From the NCBI GenBank assembly GCA_937973585.1, contig CALJKN010000004.1, positions 1-32,992 of the forward strand: a DNA stretch of 32,992 nucleotides, read 5' to 3'. Below are positions 1 to 8,000 of the stretch, piece by piece (position 1 is the first letter of the stretch; each line of letters starts with the position of its first letter). The position numbers and the translations under genes were made by a program. Under the pieces are notes generated by a model that was given only the letters and a program-made list of their open reading frames with translations, did not search any database and was not told the DNA's origin. This stretch comes from an uncultured Helicobacteraceae bacterium (GTDB lineage Bacteria; Campylobacterota; Campylobacteria; Campylobacterales; UBA6016).

Positions 1-800
1 ATATAAAGTCGGTCGGCGGAAATATCTTTTTGCTAACAAATGGCCTAATGATAAACAATGCCAATGCTCAAAAAATCACAAAACTTTGTTCTTTGATTAA
101 AATAAGCATCGACGGAAGTTGCGAGGAGATAAATTCAATCACAAGAGGCAGACATTCATTCGATGGCGCATTAAATGGATACACACTTTTAAAAAATGAA
201 GGCGCAAATGTTCAGGTATCAATGACTGTTACCAAGGCTAATATCAACGATATTCAAAATATGACAAATATGTTTGGAAATAGACTCACTCTTCAACCGT
301 TTTTCAAAGCCGGCAGGGGTACAGACAACGAGTATTTACAAATTACTGGAAAAGAATATTATGAAGCTATGGCAAAAATAGAAGGTTTCAAGCCGATTGG
401 TCGAATAGGGGAGCTACTGGAAACCCTTAGGCGTAATGGAATGAGCAAGTGTGCTATGGCTGACGCAGAAATAAGTATTTCAGAAAATGGGGATGTATTT
501 CCTTGTCAACTATTAGCTGAAGACGAACTACGAGGCGGGAATATAAAGCACGACAGCTTACAAGACATTCTAAATTCAGAAGTATTCAAAAAAGCGGCAA
601 GTTTTTCATCTTTGACAAATGAGGGGTGTAGCACTTGCCCAATAAAGCTTCTATGCGGAGGCGCCTGTAGGGCAAGGTCATATCTGGAGACTGGAAGTTT
701 GTTTGTAAATAGTGATTTTTGCGAATATGAACAGCTTGCATATATCAACGGTATTTTTGATAGCGTAACTTTTGGAGGTAAAAATGAAGCTAATATTTAA
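1..800 (+). CDS. Radical SAM / SPASM-domain protein, 5' truncated by the contig edge
   Basis: The frame is open from base 3, so the N-terminal part carrying the CX3CX2C radical SAM cluster lies off the contig. What remains begins with a LLTNGL strand and a KISIDG strand, both typical of a radical SAM barrel. The C-terminal part has a full SPASM cysteine set. Counting from the TTG at base 30 these are C141, then G154, C159, C200, C203, C209, C213 and C231, which fits CX12GX4C - CX2CX5CX3C - C. SPASM domains hold auxiliary [4Fe-4S] clusters and occur in peptide-modifying enzymes and sulfatase maturases. The substrate cannot be read from what is left. The 3' end overlaps the next gene by 17 bases, so the two are probably cotranslated and may work together. 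The TTG at base 30 is not the true start. Confidence 0.85.
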   Translation, partial: IKSVGGNIFLLTNGLMINNANAQKITKLCSLIKISIDGSCEEINSITRGRHSFDGALNGYTLLKNEGANVQVSMTVTKANINDIQNMTNMFGNRLTLQPFFKAGRGTDNEYLQITGKEYYEAMAKIEGFKPIGRIGELLETLRRNGMSKCAMADAEISISENGDVFPCQLLAEDELRGGNIKHDSLQDILNSEVFKKAASFSSLTNEGCSTCPIKLLCGGACRARSYLETGSLFVNSDFCEYEQLAYINGIFDSVTFGGKNEANI

Positions 801-1293
801 GTTTTTATTGGGGCTGGCACTACTTTTTACGACTTTGCAAGCAGAAAAACCAAAGATAGATCCGCAATATTTGCCGATAGACAAAAGCCTAGCTGTTTCC
901 TATCTTCGTGATAACAGATGGTATTTTGTAGGAACTAATGACTCTTATGGGATTTTTTTTGACACGAAAACAGCCAAGTATGATAAAAAAACGAAGATTT
1001 TGACGGGGTGGTTTACTTGGATCTACACGCCGTACGGCAGAGAGCAGTATATTCAGAAGGCTAAAGAATTTAATTTTTATAACTCATATAAACACGACAA
1101 TCTTTCGTATTCTATTCAAAAAGAACGCTGGAGTTTGAGCAGCAATAGGGGGATGATTTTGAATTATGCGGACTATTCAACCGAAGGAAGTGTCGTCGAT
1201 CAATCAACATATAAAAACCCAGAGTGGGATGAGATAGTCCCCGATTCTATAGGCGAAGAGATGTTTGAGAATCTCAAAAAAAGATACAGATGA
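784..1293 (+). CDS. Small secreted protein, possibly surface-adhesin-E-like
   Basis: A 169-residue protein. I chose the ATG at 784 because GGAGG lies at 774-778 and the protein then begins with a clear signal peptide (MKLIFKFLLGLALLFTTLQA, cleavage probably after LQA). The mature part has no transmembrane segment and no cysteine. It has a WYFVG...GIFFDT...GWFTWIY pattern of beta strands that recalls the small surface-adhesin-E-like family, but this is a weak resemblance by eye. It overlaps the upstream radical SAM gene by 17 bases, which suggests one operon. It could be an envelope protein that is a partner or product of that enzyme, or just a neighbour. No catalytic motif was recognised. Confidence 0.75.
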   Translation: MKLIFKFLLGLALLFTTLQAEKPKIDPQYLPIDKSLAVSYLRDNRWYFVGTNDSYGIFFDTKTAKYDKKTKILTGWFTWIYTPYGREQYIQKAKEFNFYNSYKHDNLSYSIQKERWSLSSNRGMILNYADYSTEGSVVDQSTYKNPEWDEIVPDSIGEEMFENLKKRYR

Positions 1294-1448
1294 TTTGTAA
1301 AAACGGGGATAGTCCTCGAAAATACTGCGAGACGAAGCAAAAAGCGGAGTTGCTCCTTGACGCAAAAGACAAGGCGGAGGTGTTGGATATTATCAAAAAC
1401 GACAGTTTCGTATCAAATGACGAATTTAAAAAGAAATTCAATCTATGA
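1290..1448 (+). CDS. Short unknown ORF, 52 residues
   Basis: The ATG at 1290 overlaps the stop of the preceding gene (ATGA), and the frame runs 52 codons to TGA at 1446-1448. The product is charged and lysine-rich, with two cysteines near the N-terminus (C3 and C13) and a helical-looking second half (KAEVLDIIKNDSFVSNDEF). There is no signal peptide or membrane segment. The overlap with the upstream stop favours translation by coupling, but there is no separate good ribosome binding site. I do not recognise a family. It could be a real small protein of the operon, or the tail of a decayed gene. Confidence 0.4.
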   Translation: MICKNGDSPRKYCETKQKAELLLDAKDKAEVLDIIKNDSFVSNDEFKKKFNL

Positions 1449-1505
1449 AAAATTTCCTTGCCATCGTAGCAACCATAGCTATAAAATATGATTTTAGTTT
1501 TGTGT

Positions 1506-1528
1506 TATAATCTTCTCAAAAACAGAGG
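1506..1528 (+). promoter_or_regulatory. Promoter -10 box and ribosome binding site for the toxin-antitoxin pair
   Basis: TATAAT at 1506-1511, preceded by TGTGT and a T-rich stretch, with AGAGG at 1524-1528 before the ATG at 1537. There is no clear -35 box, which is usual for housekeeping promoters in Campylobacterota. Confidence 0.6.
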
Positions 1529-1536
1529 TTTTTAGA

Positions 1537-1746
1537 ATGCGAACCATAACTATCAACTTAGATGAGTCTGTATATCAAAAATTCATGACACTTGTAGAGC
1601 TATTTCCAAAAAGTAAGCTCAAAATCACCGCAGACGACAAGCAAAAAAAATTAGAGGCGTTACAAAGCGATATAAAAAAATCTTTTGAAGATATCAAGCT
1701 CGGCAGAGTTACAAAAACTGGCAAAATTATTCAAATAAAGTCATAA
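1537..1746 (+). CDS. Type II antitoxin, probably ribbon-helix-helix
   Basis: A 69-residue protein directly before a RelE-like toxin; its stop codon is followed at once by the toxin ATG. The N-terminus (MRTITINLDESVYQKFMTLV) has the beta strand plus helix pattern of a ribbon-helix-helix DNA-binding dimer. The rest is a charged helical tail (about residues 28-69) of the sort that wraps around a toxin. Antitoxins of this kind neutralise the partner toxin and repress their own promoter, here the TATAAT at 1506. The family call rests on gene position, size and the N-terminal pattern; I do not recognise a specific named antitoxin. Confidence 0.75.
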   Translation: MRTITINLDESVYQKFMTLVELFPKSKLKITADDKQKKLEALQSDIKKSFEDIKLGRVTKTGKIIQIKS

Positions 1747-2085
1747 ATGCCGACTTCCAATCTTCAGATAATCAAAGCCGACACATACAACAGGGCAATC
1801 AAGAAACTAAAAAAGCGTTTTGCTCATATTGAGGTCGATGTGGATTTGTTTTTTGAGAAAATTTCGACATTGGACGAACTAGGTGTACATCTGGGCAATA
1901 ATGTATTTAAAGCAAGAATAGCAAACTCAGATAAAAAGAGTGGCAAGAGTAGCGGCTACCGGCTCATTTCATACCTCAAACTTATTGACAACGAACTTTA
2001 TCTGCTCTTCATCTACGATAAAAGCGATTTTGAAAACATAGACGAGTCTGAGATAGACTCTCTCATTTTAAACTCTGCAAAATAG
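1747..2085 (+). CDS. RelE/HigB-type toxin (mRNA interferase family)
   Basis: A 112-residue basic protein whose second half (GYRLISYLKL...ELYLLFIYDKSDFENI, about residues 70-100) matches the core beta strands of RelE/HigB-2-type toxins. These usually end in a short helix such as ESEIDSLIL, as here. Members of the superfamily bind ribosomes and cut mRNA in the A site. The arginine of the GYR motif and the lysine and tyrosine of IYDK are present. It is fused head to tail with the antitoxin gene with no gap, so translation is probably coupled. It is full length for the family and shows no sign of decay. Confidence 0.85.
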   Translation: MPTSNLQIIKADTYNRAIKKLKKRFAHIEVDVDLFFEKISTLDELGVHLGNNVFKARIANSDKKSGKSSGYRLISYLKLIDNELYLLFIYDKSDFENIDESEIDSLILNSAK

Positions 2086-2119
2086 CCGCAGAAGAAACGA
2101 GACAGCCCCAAAATACCGT

Positions 2120-4318
2120 CTACGCCTCACACGCCCTTAGCTCCGCATTTGTAAACCTCAGCCTCCCCGCAAGTACGCTAGCGATACCTTCCATAAATCC
2201 AAGAGAGATTTTTTTGTGCTCTTCGGCAAACTTGTCAAAATCAGCTCTTGAGAGGGCATAAAGCTCGGTATCGCCTTCGGCTACGGCGTTGGCGGAGCGG
2301 GCGGCTCCATCAAGAAACGCCATTTCGCCGAAGAAATTGCCCTGCCCAAAGGTGCTGATGTGGTAGCTTTGTGTATCAGATATCGGCAGCGCTATTCTGA
2401 CATCGCCTTTTCTGATTAGGAATATCTCATCCCCTGTGTCTCCCGCTGAAAATATCTTGTCGCCGTGTTTGAATACAAGTTTTTGCATCCTCTCTTCTAG
2501 GTGAGCTATCGTCTCCTCTTTTTTATCCTTGAATATCTCGAATTCGTGCAGACAAATCGTCTCTTGCTCGCTAGCAGATAATGGCTCGGTCTCTATTATC
2601 CTATCTTCTACCCATTCTATAGCGTCGTCTAGCTCGCCGAATATTTTGACGTTTTTATGTCCGTTTGCAATCCCAAGCTCTTCAAAATACCTCTTCATAT
2701 CAAGTCCGCTAGGGATTTTTTGCGGTATATTGCTAAACAGTAAGTATCCATCCTTCTCTTCCATCATATCTCGTATTTGCTCTAGCACATGCATTGCGGT
2801 TATGTCGATGCCTTGAACTTTCTTGAAATCAAGAGTAATAAATTTTCTGCTTTTGATGTCTATTTCCAGCGTAGACAGAAGCTGGTTAGCCGTGCCGAAA
2901 AACAGGCTTCCTTGAAGTTCGTATATGACTGCAGCATTGCCTTTGCTCGATAGAATATCCATAGCCTCCGCAGTTCTTATCTGTTTTGAGAAGCTTTCGT
3001 TGCCGAGCGATTTGCGGCGTACTATCGAGGTGGATATGTGCTCTTTGATAAACAGCAGTATTGCAAGAGCCACGCCGACACCCGATGCCGCAATGAGGCT
3101 CACCGTAAGGGCGGTCGTGACCACGGCGGCGATAACGGCAAAGTCTAGTATCGTGGAGCGGGAGCGCAAAAACGAGAAACTATGAGTATCTATCATTTTG
3201 ACGCCGATAACTATGAGTATGGCGGCAAGAGCGGAGATAGGTACCCACGAGATGAGCGGTGCAAGGACGAGGAATGCCACAAGCGACAACACCCCCTCCA
3301 AAAATCCAGATAGCCTAGTCGTCGCGCCGCTAGAGATATTGACCAGAGTCGCCCCCATCGTACCTGCTCCAGGCACTCCACCTCCAAAGGCGCAGCCTAT
3401 GTTGGCAAGCCCTTGTCCGATGAGCTCCTTGTTGGAGTCGTGTCTGCTTCTTGTTATGGCGTCCAGCACTACGCATGTTTTTAGGGTATCAATGGAAAGT
3501 AAGGCGGCCAAAGTTAGAGCCGGAGTGATAAGGAGCGCCAAATTTGAAATCTCGAAATGCTTTATCCCTTCTACCTTTTGGCTTAGCGCCTCAAAAAAAC
3601 CTCCTCCGCCCAAAGGGCCGATGACTAGCGGGTTATTTGCCGTTGACAAGAGGGCTGGATTGAAAAATGAAATTACAAAATAGCTTGCCACTCCGCCCAT
3701 AAGTGCCAAGATGGCCGCAGGAATCAGTTTTGTCACCTTTGCGGCAAATGTCATTATGAGCGCCGTTACTATACCGACGGCTATGCCCTCCCATTGCCAT
3801 ACGTGATAAAGTCCCAAAGACTCCCAAAAGTGTGTCCCCTTGGGCGTACCTAAAAATTTTGGCATTTGGCTTGCTATGATATATAGACCGACACCGCTTA
3901 GATAGCCGCTGACGACGGTATATGGCATATATTTAATGAGCTGTCCGAGTCTGAGAGCTCCAAAACCGACCTGCAAAAGCCCCGTCATGAGACCCAGTAT
4001 GGCTATCATCATTGCAGCTACCGTCGTATCGCCGCCTTTTGACATATAGTCGATGACAAATGCCGATAGTACTGCCGCCGCAGGGGCGCAAGGGGCGCTA
4101 ATAAGTCTATTTGTACCCCCAAATACGGGAGCTATTAACCCCATAAATACGGCTCCAAGTATACCCGCAAGAGCTCCGTATGCTATGTATTGACCCCCGA
4201 GAGGACCGTAGATGGTAACCCCAAAGGCTATAGCGGATGGGAGAGCGACAAGCATGGCTGCTATGGCTCCCCAAACATTTCCGGCTATATTTTCAGGTTT
4301 TTTAAGTTCAAGTTTCAT
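2120..4318 (-). CDS. SulP-family anion transporter with STAS and cyclic-nucleotide-binding domains
   Basis: A 732-residue inner-membrane protein. Roughly residues 10-430 form the SulP/SLC26 transport domain, many hydrophobic segments starting with the GNVWGAIAAMLVALPSAIAF region. Roughly residues 455-570 form a STAS domain (ITLDFKKVQGIDITAMHVLE). Roughly residues 605-720 form a cNMP-binding fold with the phosphate-binding cassette pattern FFGEMAFLDGAARSANAVA, including the conserved glutamate and arginine. SulP proteins carry sulfate, bicarbonate or dicarboxylates; the substrate here is not clear. The third domain suggests gating by a nucleotide or a small ligand. The gene stands alone, convergent with the toxin gene and divergent from the cyclophilin gene. 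No strong Shine-Dalgarno sequence precedes its ATG. Confidence 0.9.
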   Translation of the reverse strand: MKLELKKPENIAGNVWGAIAAMLVALPSAIAFGVTIYGPLGGQYIAYGALAGILGAVFMGLIAPVFGGTNRLISAPCAPAAAVLSAFVIDYMSKGGDTTVAAMMIAILGLMTGLLQVGFGALRLGQLIKYMPYTVVSGYLSGVGLYIIASQMPKFLGTPKGTHFWESLGLYHVWQWEGIAVGIVTALIMTFAAKVTKLIPAAILALMGGVASYFVISFFNPALLSTANNPLVIGPLGGGGFFEALSQKVEGIKHFEISNLALLITPALTLAALLSIDTLKTCVVLDAITRSRHDSNKELIGQGLANIGCAFGGGVPGAGTMGATLVNISSGATTRLSGFLEGVLSLVAFLVLAPLISWVPISALAAILIVIGVKMIDTHSFSFLRSRSTILDFAVIAAVVTTALTVSLIAASGVGVALAILLFIKEHISTSIVRRKSLGNESFSKQIRTAEAMDILSSKGNAAVIYELQGSLFFGTANQLLSTLEIDIKSRKFITLDFKKVQGIDITAMHVLEQIRDMMEEKDGYLLFSNIPQKIPSGLDMKRYFEELGIANGHKNVKIFGELDDAIEWVEDRIIETEPLSASEQETICLHEFEIFKDKKEETIAHLEERMQKLVFKHGDKIFSAGDTGDEIFLIRKGDVRIALPISDTQSYHISTFGQGNFFGEMAFLDGAARSANAVAEGDTELYALSRADFDKFAEEHKKISLGFMEGIASVLAGRLRFTNAELRACEA

Positions 4319-4388
4319 CGTTAATATCTTTACAAACAGGTTACTTTGTAGTTTGAGATAATAAATATAAATTCCAGCTTTACTCCCC

Positions 4389-4418
4389 TATAATTACCAA
4401 AAAATTTAAAAGCAAGGA
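4389..4418 (+). promoter_or_regulatory. Promoter -10 box and ribosome binding site of the cyclophilin gene
   Basis: TATAAT at 4389-4394 lies 32 bases before the ATG at 4427, and AAGGA at 4414-4418 is the ribosome binding site. No clear -35 box is seen. The gap 4319-4426 also has to hold the sulP promoter on the other strand, for which only an AT-rich stretch near 4360-4375 is visible. Confidence 0.6.
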
Positions 4419-4426
4419 AAGACAAT

Positions 4427-4924
4427 ATGTTTGGAAAAAGTCTAAAAGAATTTGACACATCCGCCGAGGCGCTTGAGGGCATCAATTATGCTACCGTGAC
4501 AACAGAAAAAGGGGCTATGAAAATAAAACTACTCAAAGAAGAGGCTCCGATAGCGGTAGCAAACTTTGCGGATTTGGCAAAAAAAGGGTTTTACGACGGG
4601 CTAAACTTTCACAGGGTAATTGCCGGATTCATGGCACAGGGCGGTTGTCCTGAGGGGAGCGGCAGGGGCGGCCCCGGATATGCTATCAAATGCGAGTGCA
4701 TGAACAACACATCAAAACACCTAAAAGGGACGTTATCAATGGCTCACGCCGGAAGAGACACGGGCGGCAGCCAGTTTTTTATCTGCTTCGTACCGTGCCC
4801 GCACCTTGACAAGCAGCACACGGTATTCGGTCAAATAGACCCTAGCGATGCAGAGAGTATGAAAACCCTAGATAGCGTCAAACAAAACGATAAAATCGTC
4901 AGTATCGCAATAAGCGCAGAGTAA
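4427..4924 (+). CDS. Peptidyl-prolyl cis-trans isomerase, cyclophilin type
   Basis: A 165-residue cytoplasmic-type cyclophilin without a signal peptide. The catalytic pattern is intact: NFHRVIAGFMAQGG carries the active-site arginine, followed by a GRDTGGSQFFIC segment and HTVFGQI near the end. The enzyme speeds cis-trans isomerisation of peptide bonds before proline and helps folding. Length fits bacterial PpiB-type proteins. It has its own promoter, and its stop lies one base before the next ATG, so it is probably cotranscribed with the amidotransferase. There is no known functional link between the two. The choice between ppiA and ppiB naming is arbitrary here. Confidence 0.93.
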   Translation: MFGKSLKEFDTSAEALEGINYATVTTEKGAMKIKLLKEEAPIAVANFADLAKKGFYDGLNFHRVIAGFMAQGGCPEGSGRGGPGYAIKCECMNNTSKHLKGTLSMAHAGRDTGGSQFFICFVPCPHLDKQHTVFGQIDPSDAESMKTLDSVKQNDKIVSIAISAE

Positions 4925-4925
4925 T

Positions 4926-5600
4926 ATGACCATCTCCATCTGGCAGCACGTTGATTTTGAGGGGCCTTCGGCAATAGGGGAATGGGCAAAAGAGCGTGGG
5001 CATATGCTAGAGATCATCCGTGCAGATTACGACGAGCCGTTTGTCGCACGGGATGCCCTGGTGGTTCTGGGCGGTTCTATGAGCGTATATGACGGACTAC
5101 CGTTTTTATCTTCCGAAAAAGCGGCTCTAAAAAACTATATCAATCGTGGCGGCAAAGTATTTGGAATATGCCTAGGCTCACAACTCATTGCCGACGTACT
5201 AGGGGCAAGAGTGTATCCAAGCGGCACAAGAGAGGCCGGATGGAGAGGTGTGAATTTTGCCAAACACCTTTTGACGCAGGAACTCGGCGATGAGGCCGTC
5301 GTATTTCACTGGCACGGCGACACTTTTGACCTGCCTGCCGGAGCGGAGCTTTTGGCCTCAAACGACGCTTTCAAAAACCAGATGTTCTCTGCCAAAGGGG
5401 GCAAAGTAATAGCAACCCAGTTTCACTTTGAGACGACGAGGGAGAGCATGGAGGATTTAATAGAGGCAGACGGCGGCTATCTGGAGCACGAATCGCAGTT
5501 TGTCCAAAACGCCGATACGATCAGAGCCGGAGCAAAGCATATCCCAAGAGCCAACGAACTGCTATTTAGACTCCTTGATAAATGGATCAATCTTGCATAA
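4926..5600 (+). CDS. Class I glutamine amidotransferase-like protein
   Basis: A 224-residue protein of the GMP-synthase-like glutamine amidotransferase family. The nucleophile elbow GICLGSQ places the catalytic cysteine at C82. H167 and E169 in QFHFET complete the triad. A FHWHGDTFDLP stretch (about residues 127-136) is typical of the stand-alone members of this family. Such proteins hydrolyse glutamine or a gamma-glutamyl bond; the true acceptor or substrate is not evident and no synthetase domain is attached. The ATG follows the cyclophilin stop after one base. A stem-loop with a T run follows the stop and probably ends the transcript. Confidence 0.88.
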   Translation: MTISIWQHVDFEGPSAIGEWAKERGHMLEIIRADYDEPFVARDALVVLGGSMSVYDGLPFLSSEKAALKNYINRGGKVFGICLGSQLIADVLGARVYPSGTREAGWRGVNFAKHLLTQELGDEAVVFHWHGDTFDLPAGAELLASNDAFKNQMFSAKGGKVIATQFHFETTRESMEDLIEADGGYLEHESQFVQNADTIRAGAKHIPRANELLFRLLDKWINLA

Positions 5601-5603
5601 TCT

Positions 5604-5628
5604 GCCGCTTTTTGCGGCTGGTTTTTTT
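5604..5628 (+). terminator. Rho-independent terminator after the amidotransferase gene
   Basis: GCCGC at 5604-5608, loop TTTTT, GCGGC at 5614-5618, then seven T at 5622-5628. It lies 3 bases after the stop at 5600 and only 25 bases before the next start, so readthrough into queH is possible. Confidence 0.7.
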
Positions 5629-5652
5629 ACCGGACTTTGCGTACTCTAAAAT

Positions 5653-6699
5653 ATGCTCATACACATTTGTTGCTCTGTCGATAGCCACTACTTTCTCACC
5701 CGCCTTAAAGCCGATTATCCGAACGAAAAGCTGATAGGATTTTTTTACAACCCGAATATTCACCCAAAAAGCGAATACGATCTCAGACTTTTAGATGTCC
5801 AAAAAAGTTGTTTTGCTCTGGATATAGAACTTTTGGAGGGGGAGTACGACGATGATAAGTGGTTTGAATCGGTAAAAGGGTTTGAAGCGTGCCCAGAAAA
5901 AGGGGATAGATGTGCGATATGTTTTGACGGACGGTTTGAAGCTTCCGCTAAAAAAGCGGCCGAAATCAAAGAAAAAAGCTTCACCTCTACCCTCCTCCAA
6001 AGCCCGCTAAAAGACAAGGGGCAGTTACAAGCAAGCCTTTCAAAAATTTCCGGAAAATACGGGGTAGATTTTGTTTTTGTAGACTACCTCTCAAAAGGGG
6101 GTATGGAGGCTCAAAACCAAGCGGCCAAAACCGCCGGACTTTACCGCCAAAACTACTGCGGATGCACATACGGCCTCATAAACCAAAAATCTAAAAACGG
6201 CGGATTTATATTCGAAGGGGTATCGGAACTAGCCAAGAGACCGCTCCCCGCATCGGCCGAGGATAGGATAAGGTATTATTCACAAAACAGCAAAGAGGTT
6301 TTTAGGGCTAGATTTTTGGATTATCGTTGCCTATCCGGTGCCGTTTATGCCAACAACATTTTATTGCCGTCATATCCGCTACTCTATTCTACCTCACAAA
6401 AAGAGAGCTTTGGCACAAGGCCTACAGCCGAAGAGGATGACGTTTTGTATTTAAACAAAGACGGAACAAGGCTTGTCAGACTCTCAAAACTAAATAAAGC
6501 CCTATCCAAAAACTACGAATCCGTAAAGGAGCTTATTTTTGCCCCTCTTAGATTTGAAGAGGAGATGAAGCTAAGGGGTCTACTTACTTCTCACCCGTTT
6601 GATTTATCCCCGATTTTCATAGTTGATGAGTATGACAAATCCGCCTCATACAAAATCGAACTCCGGTTTAGAACAGAGTATTCGTCCCTAGAGGTTTAG
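5653..6699 (+). CDS. queH: Epoxyqueuosine reductase QueH, with a C-terminal extension
   Basis: A 348-residue protein. The N-terminal half has the QueH (former DUF208) signature: C6-C7 in HICCSVD, C87 and C90 in DRCAICFD, and C169 and C171 in QNYCGCTYG. QueH reduces epoxyqueuosine to queuosine at tRNA position 34, the last step of queuosine synthesis, and replaces the cobalamin-dependent QueG. Residues from about 180 to 348 go beyond the core enzyme of about 180-200 residues. As far as I recall, Campylobacterota homologues are also long. The ATG at 5653 is fixed by an in-frame TAA at 5647 just upstream and by the need to keep the CC motif. No good ribosome binding site precedes it. Confidence 0.9.
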   Translation: MLIHICCSVDSHYFLTRLKADYPNEKLIGFFYNPNIHPKSEYDLRLLDVQKSCFALDIELLEGEYDDDKWFESVKGFEACPEKGDRCAICFDGRFEASAKKAAEIKEKSFTSTLLQSPLKDKGQLQASLSKISGKYGVDFVFVDYLSKGGMEAQNQAAKTAGLYRQNYCGCTYGLINQKSKNGGFIFEGVSELAKRPLPASAEDRIRYYSQNSKEVFRARFLDYRCLSGAVYANNILLPSYPLLYSTSQKESFGTRPTAEEDDVLYLNKDGTRLVRLSKLNKALSKNYESVKELIFAPLRFEEEMKLRGLLTSHPFDLSPIFIVDEYDKSASYKIELRFRTEYSSLEV

Positions 6700-6723
6700 A
6701 GCTTAAAAAAAGCTAATTTTTGC

Positions 6724-6756
6724 TAAAATCCCCCAATTTGCTTAATTTTTTCAAGG
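6724..6756 (+). promoter_or_regulatory. Promoter of the fabZ-lpxA-clpX run
   Basis: TAAAAT at 6724-6729 preceded by TGC (extended -10 form TGCTAAAAT), with AAGG at 6753-6756 before the ATG at 6769. The same extended -10 occurs upstream of rpsU. A weak AGCTT/AAGCT hairpin with a following T run at about 6699-6720 may end queH transcripts just before it. Confidence 0.55.
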
Positions 6757-6768
6757 TAATACAGCCAA

Positions 6769-7209
6769 ATGTTTGATATCAACGAAATATCCAGAATTCT
6801 CCCACATAAGTATCCGTTTTTGTTAGTCGATAGAGTAGATTCGATGGTAGCCGGAGAGTCTATCGAGGGTTACAAAAACATCTCCATTTCAGACCACGTA
6901 TTTCAAGGCCATTTTCCGGGGCACCCTATTTATCCGGGTGTTTTAATTATCGAAGGGATGGCTCAGGCGGGCGGTGTTTTGGCATTTAAAAGCTCTACCG
7001 ACGAGAGCGAATTTGACAATAAAGTCGTTTATTTTATGAGCATCGACAAAGCCAAATTCAGAAGCCCCGTAGTTCCGGGGGATAAGCTCATATACAAACT
7101 ATCCGTACTAAAACACAAAGGTAATATCTGGGTTTTGGACGGCAAAGCCTACGTAGACGATAAACTCGTAGCCGAAGCCGAACTAAAAGCTATGATAGTG
7201 GACAAATAA
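6769..7209 (+). CDS. fabZ: 3-hydroxyacyl-ACP dehydratase FabZ
   Basis: A 146-residue hotdog-fold enzyme, the usual FabZ length. The active-site segment FQGHFPGHPIYPGV carries the catalytic histidine H48, and E62 in IIEGMAQAGG is the second catalytic residue. It dehydrates 3-hydroxyacyl-ACP in type II fatty acid synthesis, including the 3-hydroxymyristoyl-ACP pool shared with lipid A synthesis. Its TAA overlaps the lpxA ATG by one base (TAATG), so the competing users of 3-hydroxyacyl-ACP are translated together. It is the first gene of the long plus-strand run. Confidence 0.97.
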   Translation: MFDINEISRILPHKYPFLLVDRVDSMVAGESIEGYKNISISDHVFQGHFPGHPIYPGVLIIEGMAQAGGVLAFKSSTDESEFDNKVVYFMSIDKAKFRSPVVPGDKLIYKLSVLKHKGNIWVLDGKAYVDDKLVAEAELKAMIVDK

Positions 7210-8000
7210 TGATTCATCCAACCGCCATAATCGAAAACGGAGCCACCATAGCAGACGGTGTTCTTATCGGTGCATACGCCTACATCGGCTCAAAAGTCAC
7301 AATAGGCGAAGGGACAAAAGTCGGAAACGGCTCCCAGATTACGGGCAAAACAACTATCGGTAAAAACAATAATATCTTCTCAAACGTCGTTTTGGGTTCT
7401 GCTCCGCAGGATCTAAAATACAAAGGGGAGGAGACTCAGCTTGTTATCGGCGATAACAACACGATACGTGAGTTTTGTTTTTTTAACACGGGGACACCCG
7501 GCGGCGGAGGACTTACATCCATAGGCTCAAACTCTCTTTTTATGGCGTATGTCCACATAGCCCACGATTGCAAAATTGGTGACAACTGCATACTTGCAAA
7601 CAATGCAACCCTCGCTGGGCACGTTGAGTTAGGAAGCTTTGCGGTAATCGGCGGGATGACCCCCGTTCACCAGTTTGTAAAAGTAGGCGATTTTGCGATG
7701 CTAGGCGGAGCCAGCGCAATCAGTCAGGATATCCCCCCTTACTGTCTAGCAGAGGGGAACAGGGCAAAACTAAGAGGGCTAAACCTCGTGGGGCTCAGAA
7801 GAAAGCTTGAGAGAAGCGACGTAGACGAGCTAAAAAGGGCCTACAGAGAGCTATTTTTGAGAGGTAAACCGCTAAAAGAGATTGCGGCCGAACTATCAAA
7901 GAGCGAAAACGTATATGTGGCCAACATTGCAAAATTTTGCCTCGAAACCAAAAGGGGCATACCATACCATCAACAGGATACGATAAGTTTAGATGACTGA
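7209..8000 (+). CDS. lpxA: UDP-N-acetylglucosamine O-acyltransferase LpxA
   Basis: A 263-residue protein with a left-handed beta-helix: repeated hexapeptides (I-x-x-G-A-x style) run over about residues 1-180, followed by a helical C-terminal part. The catalytic histidine is in HIAHDCKIGDNC. LpxA moves a 3-hydroxyacyl chain from ACP to UDP-GlcNAc, the first step of lipid A synthesis. Length is normal. The start overlaps the fabZ stop and the end overlaps the clpX start by 8 bases, so the three genes form one unit. No sign of decay. Confidence 0.97.
   Translation: MIHPTAIIENGATIADGVLIGAYAYIGSKVTIGEGTKVGNGSQITGKTTIGKNNNIFSNVVLGSAPQDLKYKGEETQLVIGDNNTIREFCFFNTGTPGGGGLTSIGSNSLFMAYVHIAHDCKIGDNCILANNATLAGHVELGSFAVIGGMTPVHQFVKVGDFAMLGGASAISQDIPPYCLAEGNRAKLRGLNLVGLRRKLERSDVDELKRAYRELFLRGKPLKEIAAELSKSENVYVANIAKFCLETKRGIPYHQQDTISLDD

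Noticed and set aside
3198..3683. 161-codon plus-strand frame inside the SulP gene
   Set aside because: It lies antisense to conserved transporter sequence and its composition is unlike a real protein.
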